A stretch of DNA of 64,000 nucleotides, from the NCBI GenBank assembly GCA_963823535.1, contig CAWGLZ010000005.1, forward strand, positions 1 to 64,000, given 5' to 3'. Shown one piece after another: positions 1 through 9,291 of the stretch; the stretch's first letter is position 1; each line of letters opens with the position of its first letter. The notes under the pieces were generated by a model that was given only the letters and a program-made list of their open reading frames with translations, was not told the origin of the DNA and did no database searches. Origin of the DNA: RPQJ01 sp963823535 (GTDB lineage Bacteria; Pseudomonadota; Gammaproteobacteria; Steroidobacterales; Steroidobacteraceae). Position numbers and translations under genes: made by a program.

Positions 1-294
1 ACGATTCATGTCGATGACACGCTGATGTATGTCCGCCTGCCACTGCCCGCGCGGATGGTGGGCTTCCGGGACATGCTGTTTTTCCATCCCACCCTTCGTC
101 AGGCGCTGGAGAAGCGGAAGGGTGCAGGTCAGGATTTTCGGGAGTGGGCCGAGGAACTCGCCGAACGCTGGCGGAGTGCCGCGAATCTCTGCGCGGCACA
201 TACCACGGCGCTGATCGCCGCGCAGAACCGGGGTGCCTCCATCCACGATCGAATTCTCGCTGCGCTGGATAAAGTCTCGGGGACTTTGCGATAG
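1..294 (+). CDS. C-terminal part of an unrecognised protein (5' end outside the window)
   Basis: The reading frame is open from base 1 to a TAG stop at 292-294, so the gene starts before the window. The visible 97 residues begin TIHVDDTLMYVRLPLP and contain FRDMLFFHP, a charged stretch EWAEELAERWR and NLCAAHTTAL. It looks cytoplasmic and mostly helical, with no membrane segment or signal. I do not recognise the family. An internal ATG at 25 could be mistaken for the start, but the sequence upstream of it is equally protein-like and has no stop. No function is proposed. Confidence 0.6.
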   Translation, partial: TIHVDDTLMYVRLPLPARMVGFRDMLFFHPTLRQALEKRKGAGQDFREWAEELAERWRSAANLCAAHTTALIAAQNRGASIHDRILAALDKVSGTLR

Positions 295-674
295 GTCGGA
301 TTATTCAGGAATCCAGAGTAGACAAGTTAGATTGGGGCTATTTATCAATCTAATTGGCGGGCGTAACTTGGCCCCGTACGCAACGGAGGGTCCAACAATG
401 TTTACCCGCAACAACGCCGCACGTTTTGCCACCCGCTCCTGTCCGGCCTCGTCGTCAGCGTGGCAATCGTCATGGGCTCGCTGGTCCACGCTGTCAGCAA
501 CATCCAGGTCGTTGCCTGACATGTGGCAACTGGGGTTCGGGTCGCGTGACCAGTGCTGACGATCACGCGACCCGGACGACGAGCGCTCCTTGAACTTTGG
601 CGGCTGCTATCCCGGCCCGAAAGCGATTACCCAGCACTTGTCCTGCTCCCGCGCGTCGGGTTGTGCCGCGATAC
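295..674. other. 380-base gap with one possible small broken gene
   Basis: The gap lies between the first partial gene and the end of the P450 gene on the minus strand. The only feature I can support in it is the small candidate ORF at 398-519 with a good ribosome binding site. I see no tRNA, repeat or strong terminator in the rest. Confidence 0.4.
398..519 (+). pseudogene. possible small membrane peptide, frame broken near 421-430
   Basis: GGAGGG at 385-390 lies about 7 bases before ATG 398, a good start signal. The ATG frame begins MFTRNNAARF and then becomes low-quality Ser/Arg-rich sequence. The frame one base back gives LLSGLVVSVAIVMGSLVHAV followed by SNIQVVA and a TGA at 517-519, a convincing single hydrophobic segment. 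Joining the two would give a peptide of about 40 residues, so one base appears to be missing (or two extra) around TTTT at 424-427. Programmed slippage is a formal alternative. No family is recognised, and the assignment rests on the ribosome binding site plus hydrophobicity. Confidence 0.3.
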
Positions 675-1985
675 TCAGCGCCGCTCGAGCGTCATGAGCA
701 GGGGCTGCGCCGGTCGCAGGTTCACCCGCGCTTCCAGCGCCACCTGCTGGTCGGGCACCATGCGCAATCGGAAGCGCCGCGCGAACCGCGACAGGTGCGC
801 GAGCATCTCGTAGATCGCGAAGCCGTCCCCCATGCAGCGGCGCGGCCCAGCGCCGAACGGGATGTAGGCGAAGCTCGCACCCTGGCCCTCGCCGCCGGGC
901 GCGAAGCGCTCGGGTCGGAAGGCCTCCGGCTCGTGCCAGTACCGCGGGTGGCGGTGGATGACGTAGGTCGGCAGCAGGACGTCGGTGCCGGCCGGCACCG
1001 CGAAGCCGCCCAGCGTGTCTGCTTCGAGCGTCCGGCGCGCGAACGCCCATACGGGCGGGTAGAGCCGCAAGGCCTCGTCCACGACCGCGCGCGTGAACGG
1101 CAGCTGGCCGCTTGCCGCCAGCTCGAGCGGGTGATGTTCCGGGATTGCGTCGACCTCGGCGTGCAGGCGCGCCTCGGCGTCCGGATGCTGCGACAGCAGG
1201 TACCAGGTCCAGTTGAGTCCGGTCGCCGTGGTCTCGTGGCCCGCCACGACGAGCGTCATGATCTCGTCGATCAATTCGCGCTCGCTCATGGGCGCGCCGG
1301 TCCTGGGATCGCGCGCCGCCATCATCATGGCGACGAAATCGAAGTGGTCCTCTGCCTCGTGGCGACGGCGCTCGATCAGTCCGGCCAGGAGGCGGTACAG
1401 GGACCGGAAGCGATAGGCGAAACGCAGGTCGCGCGCCGGATCCTGCGCCACGAAGTCGAAGGGATTCGAGCCGGTCTCCGCCACCAGCCGGTCCAGGTCG
1501 CGGCCCAGGATCGCCCGCAGCACGATGTCGAGCGTCATCGTGCTCATGTCCTCCGTGACGTTGACCGGCACGCCACGGTCCGCGCTGGCCTCCCAGCGCG
1601 CGAGCAGCGCGTCGTTGGAGGTGGCAATGCTCGCCGCGAACTGCGCCAGGACGCGGCGGTGGAACATCGGCTGCATCATCGCCCGCTGCCGGGCCCACAG
1701 CTCGCCGTCGCTCGTGATCAGGCCGTGGCCGAGCAGGATCCTCACGCGGTCGAAGCCCGGACCCTTGACGTAGTTGCTGCGGTTGGTGACGAGCACCCGC
1801 CGCACATCCTCGGCGGCGTGGATCACCAGCGTCATGGCGCCGCGGCCCGGCGCGAACACTCGGTAGGTGTCGCCGTGGCGGGCGAACAGCTCGATCATGC
1901 GATCGAGCGAGTCATCGGTGTCGCCGATGTCGAATCCCGGCACGACTTCGGGCGGCGCGGCAGGCGTGTGGGAGGGTGGCGTCAT
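675..1985 (-). CDS. cytochrome P450
   Basis: The 436-residue protein has all the P450 landmarks: the I-helix oxygen-activation motif AGHETT at 248-253, the K-helix ExxR as EALR at 304-307, PERF at 358-361 and the haem-binding loop FGAGPRRCMG at 377-386 with Cys384 as thiolate ligand. The length is normal for a soluble bacterial P450, and no N-terminal membrane anchor is visible. It would hydroxylate or epoxidise a hydrophobic substrate using electrons from a ferredoxin and reductase; none is adjacent, the nearest redox partner being the XylA-like gene 8 kb away. The substrate cannot be deduced. The gene stands alone, followed by non-coding sequence. The ATG start has no strong Shine-Dalgarno. 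Confidence 0.95.
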   Translation of the reverse strand: MTPPSHTPAAPPEVVPGFDIGDTDDSLDRMIELFARHGDTYRVFAPGRGAMTLVIHAAEDVRRVLVTNRSNYVKGPGFDRVRILLGHGLITSDGELWARQRAMMQPMFHRRVLAQFAASIATSNDALLARWEASADRGVPVNVTEDMSTMTLDIVLRAILGRDLDRLVAETGSNPFDFVAQDPARDLRFAYRFRSLYRLLAGLIERRRHEAEDHFDFVAMMMAARDPRTGAPMSERELIDEIMTLVVAGHETTATGLNWTWYLLSQHPDAEARLHAEVDAIPEHHPLELAASGQLPFTRAVVDEALRLYPPVWAFARRTLEADTLGGFAVPAGTDVLLPTYVIHRHPRYWHEPEAFRPERFAPGGEGQGASFAYIPFGAGPRRCMGDGFAIYEMLAHLSRFARRFRLRMVPDQQVALEARVNLRPAQPLLMTLERR

Positions 1986-2136
1986 CGGAGCTGCCAGTCT
2001 ACCGGGAAGTGGTCTCCGGTGACGTCACCCCGACTCGTCACAGCGGTTTCGAGCCGGGCTCGGCGGACTTCGCGGTCCCACGTCGACACCCGAAGGCAAG
2101 CCTCCGGGTGTCGACACAAGCGGCCAGCCGCGGGTT

Positions 2137-3451
2137 CTACGGAATCGGAACCGGAACGTAATCCTCGACGATGTCCTTCCAGCCGAACTGCGACTGGCGG
2201 GCGCCGATGCGCACGAACTCCGTCGCCCAATAGGTCAGGAGCGTGCCATTCGCCTGCTGGGTATAGAACGAGAAGGGCTGCGGGACCGGAAAGTTCGGCG
2301 TGTCAGCGGTGACCTGGACGGCGCCATGCGTGTCGTCGCCACTGACGATGAAGCGCTTGTAGCGCTTCGGGTGTGCCGTCGTTCAGCGCGCCGTGCTCGG
2401 TGAGGAGCAGCTCGCGGTACACCGCCGGATCCATTCGACTGCCGTCGCCTTGCGCGAAGAAGCGGTTGGTCCTGTCCGAATCGGTTTCGTAGAACCCCTC
2501 GCGGATGGTCGAATCGTTGTCCAGCCGCCAGCTGATGATCCCCGTCTGCTGGCCGAAGGCATTGCAGCGGCCATCGTCGATGCAGCTCTGCGGATAGAAC
2601 TGCTGGAATCGCCAGTCATTCTGGCGGGCCCAGACCGACAGCCACGGAACGTCCGGACCGCCCGCCGAGGGAGGCGTGCCCAGGTTGACCGCGATCGGGC
2701 CAGCGTCGTTGTAGACCGTGAGCTTGGTGTTGTTGCCGAAGGCGAAACGGGTCAGGAACGGTGCGAAGGCCGCGGCGCCGACACCGCCCGCGCTGTGGCC
2801 CATGACCGTAATCTGCTTGGCGTCCGGAAACATCTCTCTCGCGACATCCATGCCCGCGCTGACGTTGCGGAGCCCGCGGTGGTAGCGCGTCGGACCGAAC
2901 CGGAAGCCCGGATCGTTGACGTCGTTGTCGCCGCCAAACGTGGAACCGTCGCAATAGGGCATGTAGACGACCGAGTAGTCGGCAAACGGATTCTGCGGCG
3001 AGGTCGGATCGAATACGCCGGGGTAAGGCCCTTGCTCAGGGGGTGACTGAGCTTCGCTCAGCACGTTGCAGTTGTAGAAACCCTGCCAGCAGGCGCCGCC
3101 GCCCTGCAGGAAGATCAACAGCTTCTTGGGGTCACCCTCCCGCGTGAACACCGAGTATGGGGTGCCGGCGATGCACACCGGACCGTCCGCACGGACGCCT
3201 GATGGGTAACCGGCATCGGGTGCGTACCGAGGATTGAAAGCGTGCTTGGTCCACACGCCGTGCTCGCTCCGGGTCGACTCTGACGTGCCGAGATACTTGT
3301 CGACACCCGCAGCTCTGAGCTCCGCAAGTGCCGCGGCATTGAGACCCGACACGTCGGCGCCCGCGGTTCCGCTGGCGAGCAGCAACGCGGCCAGCGGCAG
3401 TGCCCATCGTCTCGAAAAAAGTGACCGCCAATCTTGTGCTTTCACGTTCAT
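2137..3451 (-). pseudogene. pectinacetylesterase-family secreted hydrolase, frameshifted near its 3' end
   Basis: The product starts MNVKAQDW at 3451 behind AAGGGGAG and has a signal peptide ending near AGA (residue 32). Family landmarks are LLIFLQGGGACW at 111-122, CDGS at 167-170 and the nucleophile motif GHSAGG with Ser220. Relatives are carbohydrate or aromatic-ester deacetylases of the PAE/NOTUM type. The original frame runs to a stop at 2303 and ends in an Arg-rich tail. A different frame continues the family-like sequence from about 2370 (RFIVSGDDTHGAVQV ... IVEDYVPVPIP) to a TAG at 2137-2139. The total span is a multiple of three plus one, so a single extra base, probably in the GGG at 2369-2371, breaks the last 75 or so codons. 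Nucleophile and oxyanion regions precede the break. It is either natural decay or a read error. Confidence 0.8.
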
Positions 3452-3702
3452 CTCCCCTTGCTCAGGCATGTCATTTGTCGAGCGCCTCGCAACCGGCAAC
3501 CGGTGTGGAGTTGCCTGTCCCGACGCGTCTTCCGGCGGCCCTTCCAGCAGGATTATGGAAAACAGGATGGCCAGTGACGCATCGGAACCACAAGCATTCT
3601 TCGAATCGCTGTTAGGCACTCGTGGCGAAGTCGACCATGACAGAATCGATCGGCACTGTAAACCGGCGCGAAATTCCGACCCGGGGAGTGCGGGGGACAT
3701 CG

Positions 3703-6000
3703 ATGATCAGACTCGACCGGACCAGGCGATGGCTGCAGCAGTTGGGAACGGCGCTCGAGCCCTCCGATCTCGCCTGGCGCGGCGCCACGACCGCGCTCGT
3801 GCTGGTCGCCGCGCTCGTGCTGGCCGGCGCCTTTGCGAATGACGTCCTCCAGGATTTCGCGATCGAGAAGCTCGCCGCGTTCGCCGTCTGGACCGTGGCG
3901 CTGCTGGCCGCCGGTGCGCTGGGACTGCTCGTTCTCGCATGGATCCAGCGCCTGCCTCGTCGTTTCCGCTGGTCCTTGCTTCTCTTTGCGCCGCTCGTCG
4001 TCCTGTACCTCGCGCCGCACGACGAGTGGCAGGGCATCGCCGTGCCGTCGGTCTTGCTGCTGCTGGCGTCCCTGATCGGGGGCAGTCTCGGTGTCCTGCT
4101 CGGGTCCGGTCGCCCCTGGAAGCAGCAGCGGATGGCAGTCGCTGCGCTCGCCACGGGCGTGGCAGCGGTCGCCGTCGGCCTGTACGCCGTATTTGGAGAC
4201 AAGGAGTCGGCAAATCCGCTGCTGGCCGAATACCGGCTCGAGGACCGCACGCTGCCGCTCGAAAACCCGGGATTGCCCGGACGTCACGAGATCCTCACGC
4301 TGACCTACGGCGCCGGAGGGGACCGCCATCGTCCCGAGTACGGCGCCAGGGTCGGACTGATTTCGCGTTCGGTCGATGGCTCGAAGCTGATCGACAACTG
4401 GGACGGCTTCTCCGGCTGGCTGCGCACGCGCTACTGGGGTTTCGATGCGACGGCGCTGCCGTTGCAGGCGCGGGTCTGGTACCCGGCGGGCAGCGGTCCG
4501 TTCCCGCTGGTGCTCATCGTGCACGGCAATCACGCGATGGAGGATTTCTCGGATCCCGGGTACGGGTACCTCGGCGAACTGCTCGCCAGTCGCGGCATCA
4601 TCCTCGCCTCGGTCGACGAGAATTTCCTGAACTACGCGTTCTCGGCCGGCGTGAACCTGTTCGACGATCGTCCCGGGCTCAAGAAGGAGAACGACGCCCG
4701 CGGCTGGTTGCTGCTGGAGCACCTCGCCCAGTGGCGCGACTGGAACGCCGATCCCGGGCATCCCTTCCACGGTCGGGTCGACATGGACCGCGTGGCCCTG
4801 ATCGGTCATTCACGCGGCGGCGAGGCCGTCGCGATCGCCGCAGCCTTCAATGCCTTGTCGAGGTATCCGGACGACGCCACGCTCGAATTCGACTACGGCT
4901 TCAACCTGCGTGGTGTGATCGCCATCGCGCCGGTGGACGGTCAGTACCAGCCGCGCGAGCAGGGCACGCCGGTCGACGACGTCAACTACTTCACGATCCA
5001 CGGCAGCATGGATGGCGACGTGCAGTCGTTCGAGGGCGTCGCGCAGTATTCGCGGGTGCGCTTCCGCGACCCGGCGAAGCCGCGCTTCAAGGCGAGCCTC
5101 TACGTGGTCGGCGCGAACCACGGGCAGTTCAACACGACCTGGGAAAATCTCGACACCGACCCGCTCGGCGCCTGGGCGCTCGACCTCGGCGGCATCATGC
5201 CGGCAGAAGCGCAGCGCGACATCGCGCGCGTCTACTTCAGTGCATTTCTCGAGATCGTGCTGCGCGACCGCAGCGACTACCTGCCGATCTTCGCGGATGC
5301 GAGGCGGGCAGCCGCCTGGTTGCCGGACACCTTCTACATCAGCCAGTTTGCCGATTCCCGGCAGCGCGAGATCGCGGGCTTCGAGGAGGATATCGATCCA
5401 TCCACCCTTTCCCTCGAGGGTGGCCGGATATCCACCCGCAATCTGACGAAGTGGCACGAAAAGCGCATCGAGCTGAAATGGGATCCGCTCCTGACGCATG
5501 CCGCCTTGTTCGCCTGGGATTCGCGCGTGCACGACGGGCCCGCGCGCGTCGACTTCGAGTTGCCGCCCGCGTCACCGCTGGCCGCCACGGGTGGCCGCCT
5601 GATCCTGTCGCTGTCGGAAGCCGGGGTCGATTCGTTGCCGGACGACTGGGAGGACGAAGGCGCGTCCACCCGTTCGGGTGCCGAGGACGGTGACGACGCA
5701 CCGCTCGACTGGACCATCGTGCTGCGCGATGCCGCCGGCGTGGAAGCGCGGCGCTCGCTCAGCGACGACCACGCGCTTTACCCGCAGGTGCAGGCGGTGC
5801 CGCGCCGCGCAGCATTCCTCGACGACAACGAGCCTGCCGAAGCCCTGTTCAGGCGCTACGAATTTCCGATCGACGATTTCGCGCGAACGAATGCCGACTT
5901 CGACCCCGGCCGGCTGGCGGCGATCAGCTTCGTCTTCGACGATTCGCCGCGCGGCGCGATCCTGCTCGACGACATTTCGTTCCGCCCCGCGGACGACTAA
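3703..6000 (+). CDS. membrane-anchored alpha/beta hydrolase
   Basis: I place the start at ATG 3703 because CGGGGGA lies 7 bases upstream; the in-frame ATG at 3622 adds 27 unlikely residues. The first 165 residues hold about four hydrophobic helices, and the rest should be periplasmic or surface exposed. The hydrolase domain has VLIVHGNHAMEDFS (oxyanion region), the nucleophile elbow GHSRGG (residues 368-373 from this start) and ANHGQFN as the likely catalytic His. A C-terminal beta-rich region of about 200 residues follows. The protein (765 residues) is much larger than a typical lipase. The elbow type is shared with polyester- and dienelactone-hydrolase relatives, but the substrate is unknown. 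It converges on the peptidase gene with 25 bases between stops. Confidence 0.85.
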   Translation: MIRLDRTRRWLQQLGTALEPSDLAWRGATTALVLVAALVLAGAFANDVLQDFAIEKLAAFAVWTVALLAAGALGLLVLAWIQRLPRRFRWSLLLFAPLVVLYLAPHDEWQGIAVPSVLLLLASLIGGSLGVLLGSGRPWKQQRMAVAALATGVAAVAVGLYAVFGDKESANPLLAEYRLEDRTLPLENPGLPGRHEILTLTYGAGGDRHRPEYGARVGLISRSVDGSKLIDNWDGFSGWLRTRYWGFDATALPLQARVWYPAGSGPFPLVLIVHGNHAMEDFSDPGYGYLGELLASRGIILASVDENFLNYAFSAGVNLFDDRPGLKKENDARGWLLLEHLAQWRDWNADPGHPFHGRVDMDRVALIGHSRGGEAVAIAAAFNALSRYPDDATLEFDYGFNLRGVIAIAPVDGQYQPREQGTPVDDVNYFTIHGSMDGDVQSFEGVAQYSRVRFRDPAKPRFKASLYVVGANHGQFNTTWENLDTDPLGAWALDLGGIMPAEAQRDIARVYFSAFLEIVLRDRSDYLPIFADARRAAAWLPDTFYISQFADSRQREIAGFEEDIDPSTLSLEGGRISTRNLTKWHEKRIELKWDPLLTHAALFAWDSRVHDGPARVDFELPPASPLAATGGRLILSLSEAGVDSLPDDWEDEGASTRSGAEDGDDAPLDWTIVLRDAAGVEARRSLSDDHALYPQVQAVPRRAAFLDDNEPAEALFRRYEFPIDDFARTNADFDPGRLAAISFVFDDSPRGAILLDDISFRPADD

Positions 6001-6025
6001 GACCGGGAGCGCTGGCGTCGCGCAG

Positions 6026-8206
6026 CTACTCTGGCTGGAAACCCGGTTCGCCGAACTGCCAGAGGAAGAACGACCAGATGTCGGCCGCGCGTGCCTGCAG
6101 CTGGGGGCGCGTGCTGCCCTGGCCGTGGCCGCTGTCGTACTCCAGGCGCATCAGCACCGGCCGGCCGCTCGTCGATGCGTTGGCGAGGCGCGCGCCCACC
6201 TTCAGGCTCTGCCAGACGTCGACGCGGATGTCGTTCACGCCGTGCACCAGCATCACGCCCGGATAGGCCGTGCCGTCCTCGATCGCGTGGTAGGTGCTCA
6301 TCGCCATGAGGGCCCTGAACTCGCCCTCGTCCTTGACCGTGCCGAACTCCGGGATGTTGGCGACACCGTTGGCGCTCGTCTCGAAGCGCGGGCCGTCGAA
6401 GACGCCCACGACCGGCACCGCCGCGGCGAAGAGGTCCGGGCGTTCGGTGATGGAGCGGCCGACGAAGATGCCGCCCGCGCTGCCGCCGTAGATGCCGAGC
6501 CGCTTCGGGCTCGTGTACTTGTTCGCGACCAGCCATTCGCCCGCGGCGATCGCGTCCTTCCAGGTGTTCGGCTTGGTGGCCTTGCGTCCGGCCAGGTGCC
6601 ATTCCTCGCCGAAGGCGCCGCTGCCGCGCACGTGCGCGATCGCGTACACGCCGCCACGCTCGATCCAGGCGTAGATCCGCGGGTTGAAGAACGGGTCCTC
6701 GGTGAGGCCGTAGGCACCGTAGCCATAGAGGATCGTGGGGTTGTTGCCGTCGAGCTTCACGTCCTTGCGCGACAGGATCGACAGCGGGACCTCGGTGCCG
6801 TCGTGGCTCTTCACGCGGACCTCGCGGGCCATGATGTCGGTCGGCGAGTCCAGCGTGCCGGGCTGCGGGAAAGGCAACTGAGTGACCTTGCCGGCCTTGG
6901 GGTCGTAGAGGAACGGCTTGGTCATGCGCGTCCAGGCGGAAAGCTCGAGCACCACGCCGTCGAGCTCGGCGGACGTATCGCTCAACTCGACCGAGCCCTC
7001 GAAGGGCAGCGCGATCTGCGTGGCCTTGGCGTCGCCCCCGTGGGGCAGGCGCCAGAGCGACTGCGTGACGCCGTCGCGGCGGACGATGTAGAGCGCGTCC
7101 TTCGCCGCGCCGATGCTGGTGATCACGCTCTGGCTTGCGGCCATCACGACCTCGGCCTTCGACAGGTCCGGGGCGTCGAGCGGCATGCGCAGCACCTGGA
7201 AGCGCGGCGCGCCCCTGGAACTGCGCAGGTACACGTAGCCGCCCGCCACGCTCACCTCGGCGATCTTGTCCTCCAGCGTGACCACCTGCCGCCACTGCGC
7301 CTTCCCCGTCGTGGCGGGGGCGAGGTCGGACAGGTAGAGCAGCACGTAGCGCTCCACGCCCAGGCCCACGACGTTGGCTGCGCGTTGCGTGCCTGGGATC
7401 TGCGCCACGAAGCCGTTGGCGTAGATGGGCAGCCCGAGGTCCGGGTTCTGCAAGGGGCTGAACACCCGCGCGTCGGCGTCGGGCCTGGCCAGCGCACGGA
7501 AGTGCCGCGCGCGGTCGCCGAACTTCTCGGTCGGGGGCAGCTTCTCGTAGCCCTCGCGCAGGCGCGAATAGAAGAAGCCGCTGCCGTCGTCGAGCCAGCT
7601 CACCGAGGCGTAGCGGATGCGGTCGATGGGCTGCACCAGCTCCTTGCCCGTGGCGAGGTCCAGGACGTGCAGCGTGCCGATCTCGCCGCCGCCTTTCTGG
7701 ATCGAATAGGCGATGCGCTTGCCGTCGGGCGAGGGGGCGAAGTCCATCACCGCGTGGGGCTCGCCGGTGGCCTTCTGCAGCTCGGCCGGATCGACGATCG
7801 TGCGGTCGGGGCCCTGGGCGGATTCGCGCCACACCAGGCGGAAGACGCTGTCGGCCGGATCGCGCTTGAGGAAGAAGAAGCGCTCGCCCTTCACGCGGAT
7901 GACGTCAGTGGTGATCCCCGGGGCCGAGGCCTCGATCTCCTGGATGCGGGCGAGCAACGGCTCGCGGCCGGGGACCTTGGCGAGGATGGCGGTGGTGGCG
8001 TCGGCATTCGCCTTCATCCACGCCTGCACCGCCGGGTCCTTCACGTCCTCGAAATAGCGGTAGGGATCGACCACCGGCACCTTGAAGTGCGTTTCCGTCA
8101 CCGGCTTCGGTGGCAGTGGGGCGGGAACCTCGACGCCCGCGACGGTGGCGGCGAGGCAGGCGGGGGCGAGCAGGGCGGCTGCGGAGAAGATGCTGGCACG
8201 CTTCAC
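6026..8206 (-). CDS. prolyl oligopeptidase family serine peptidase (S9A-type), secreted
   Basis: The protein has a signal peptide (MKRASIFSAAALLAPACLAA), an N-terminal segment typical of S9A (VDPYRYFEDV), a seven-bladed propeller region of about 350 residues and a C-terminal alpha/beta hydrolase domain. The nucleophile motif is GGSAGG with Ser576, Asp lies in VNDIRVD and His in SGHGQG. These enzymes cleave short peptides after proline; the propeller excludes folded proteins. The length of 726 residues is normal. The start codon is GTG at 8206, with GAGGA about 7 bases upstream. Signal peptide and neighbours suggest periplasmic peptide degradation. Confidence 0.95.
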   Translation of the reverse strand: MKRASIFSAAALLAPACLAATVAGVEVPAPLPPKPVTETHFKVPVVDPYRYFEDVKDPAVQAWMKANADATTAILAKVPGREPLLARIQEIEASAPGITTDVIRVKGERFFFLKRDPADSVFRLVWRESAQGPDRTIVDPAELQKATGEPHAVMDFAPSPDGKRIAYSIQKGGGEIGTLHVLDLATGKELVQPIDRIRYASVSWLDDGSGFFYSRLREGYEKLPPTEKFGDRARHFRALARPDADARVFSPLQNPDLGLPIYANGFVAQIPGTQRAANVVGLGVERYVLLYLSDLAPATTGKAQWRQVVTLEDKIAEVSVAGGYVYLRSSRGAPRFQVLRMPLDAPDLSKAEVVMAASQSVITSIGAAKDALYIVRRDGVTQSLWRLPHGGDAKATQIALPFEGSVELSDTSAELDGVVLELSAWTRMTKPFLYDPKAGKVTQLPFPQPGTLDSPTDIMAREVRVKSHDGTEVPLSILSRKDVKLDGNNPTILYGYGAYGLTEDPFFNPRIYAWIERGGVYAIAHVRGSGAFGEEWHLAGRKATKPNTWKDAIAAGEWLVANKYTSPKRLGIYGGSAGGIFVGRSITERPDLFAAAVPVVGVFDGPRFETSANGVANIPEFGTVKDEGEFRALMAMSTYHAIEDGTAYPGVMLVHGVNDIRVDVWQSLKVGARLANASTSGRPVLMRLEYDSGHGQGSTRPQLQARAADIWSFFLWQFGEPGFQPE

Positions 8207-8435
8207 AGGAGATCCTCGTGGGGTCCGTCCGAAGTCGCGCAGTCTAACGCGTCAGGTGCACCGGGGTTGCGTTTGCACGCCCTGCGAGTTCGCTCCGGGG
8301 GGACTCGAGGGACACGCCGCGCTTTCGCCCCTGGGCGCGATGCGACATCTCGCCGACAAACGCATCGCATGTGGCGCAGATGAGCCGCCTGGCGTCGGGC
8401 CCCGCATGCTTTGGCCTCCGTTGTGAGGTGTAATG

Positions 8436-8476
8436 GGTTGAGTTCGGGGTTTCCCGCGAATACTCTCGACTCAACC
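8436..8476 (+). promoter_or_regulatory. inverted repeat ending just before the lipoprotein ribosome binding site
   Basis: GGTTGAGT at 8436-8443 pairs with ACTCAACC at 8469-8476, one base before the GAGGAG that serves the gene at 8491. A hairpin here in the 5' leader, or a protein operator, could affect translation or transcription. There is no independent support. Confidence 0.3.
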
Positions 8477-8490
8477 AGAGGAGTCCGCCA

Positions 8491-9207
8491 GTGCCAGTGA
8501 ACCAGTATTCCTCGGCCTTATTGTCCATTGCGTTGTCGATCACCCTCGCGGCATGCGGCCCGGGCCACGAGGATGCATCTTCGAAAGTCGCTCCGGCCGA
8601 CGCTCGGTCGACCATCCCCGACAGCCTGGCCCCATTCGGCGAAGGCTATCCGTCCGCCGGTGATCCGTGCAGGCGGCTTGGCGAAAGCGCGGCCACCGTC
8701 AATTACCTCGACGACAGCGCGATTCTGGTTGGTTGCCCCAGCGCCGCATCGGCGGCCGCACTGGGTGGCGACGTGGTCGCTACCGTGGAGGGCGTATCCC
8801 TGGTCTCGGTACCGACGGGGGATGCCAACGCGGGAATGCCGAGCCTGCCGGCCCCTGTTGATTCCGGGGCGAGCGGTGGCGACGATGCCTTGGTGGCGGG
8901 GACCGAGTATCACGCGACCGCACAGGTGCCCTGCGGTTTCGGGGGTGCGGCCCCCACCACCTATTGCCCTGCCGGTGTGAAGCGCAACTGGGGCGAGGAC
9001 GGGACGACGCTGGTGGAGATCAGCAAGCCGGACGGACTCAAGCGGGCGATCTTCTTCCGCGGGACCACCCCTTATGGCGCCGACAGTGCCCAGGCCGACG
9101 GTTCCGCAGGTTGGGACTTTGCCGTCTCGCGCCGTGATGACCAGAGCATCGTCCAGTTCGGCCCGGAGACCTATGTCATCGTCGATGCGTTCGTCGTCGG
9201 AGGGTGA
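8491..9207 (+). CDS. lipoprotein of unknown function
   Basis: The start is GTG at 8491, seven bases after GAGGAG at 8478-8483. The N-terminus MPVNQYSSALLSIALSITLAAC is a lipoprotein signal with lipobox LAAC at 19-22, so the mature protein is anchored through Cys22. The remaining 216 residues are acidic and Gly/Ala/Ser rich, with paired cysteines (DPCRRL, VGCPS, VPCGF, TYCP) that could form disulfides outside the cytoplasm. The last third, from GVKRNWGED to YVIVDAFVVGG, looks like a small folded beta domain. I recognise no family. A hairpin at 9248-9266 follows the gene. Confidence 0.8.
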   Translation: MPVNQYSSALLSIALSITLAACGPGHEDASSKVAPADARSTIPDSLAPFGEGYPSAGDPCRRLGESAATVNYLDDSAILVGCPSAASAAALGGDVVATVEGVSLVSVPTGDANAGMPSLPAPVDSGASGGDDALVAGTEYHATAQVPCGFGGAAPTTYCPAGVKRNWGEDGTTLVEISKPDGLKRAIFFRGTTPYGADSAQADGSAGWDFAVSRRDDQSIVQFGPETYVIVDAFVVGG

Positions 9208-9247
9208 GCGACCGTGCAGGGCAGGGTCGCGCAGCAGCACCCCCGCG

Positions 9248-9266
9248 ATTCTCCTGCCGGGAGAAT
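9248..9266 (+). terminator. hairpin after the lipoprotein gene
   Basis: ATTCTCC and GGAGAAT form a perfect 7-bp stem around a 5-base loop, 41 bases after the lipoprotein stop. There is no T-run, so it is only terminator-like. Confidence 0.3.
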
Positions 9267-9291
9267 ACGTAAGGGATCAGACCCGCCACGC

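Noticed and set aside
597..2312. Long plus-strand ORF of 571 residues opposite the P450 gene
   Set aside because: It is a mirror of the P450 codons, rich in Arg, His and Ala with no motif; the minus-strand P450 is clear.
5678..8383. Very long plus-strand ORF of 901 residues
   Set aside because: It lies opposite the prolyl oligopeptidase gene and has low-complexity Arg/Ala/His sequence, typical of a shadow frame in GC-rich DNA.
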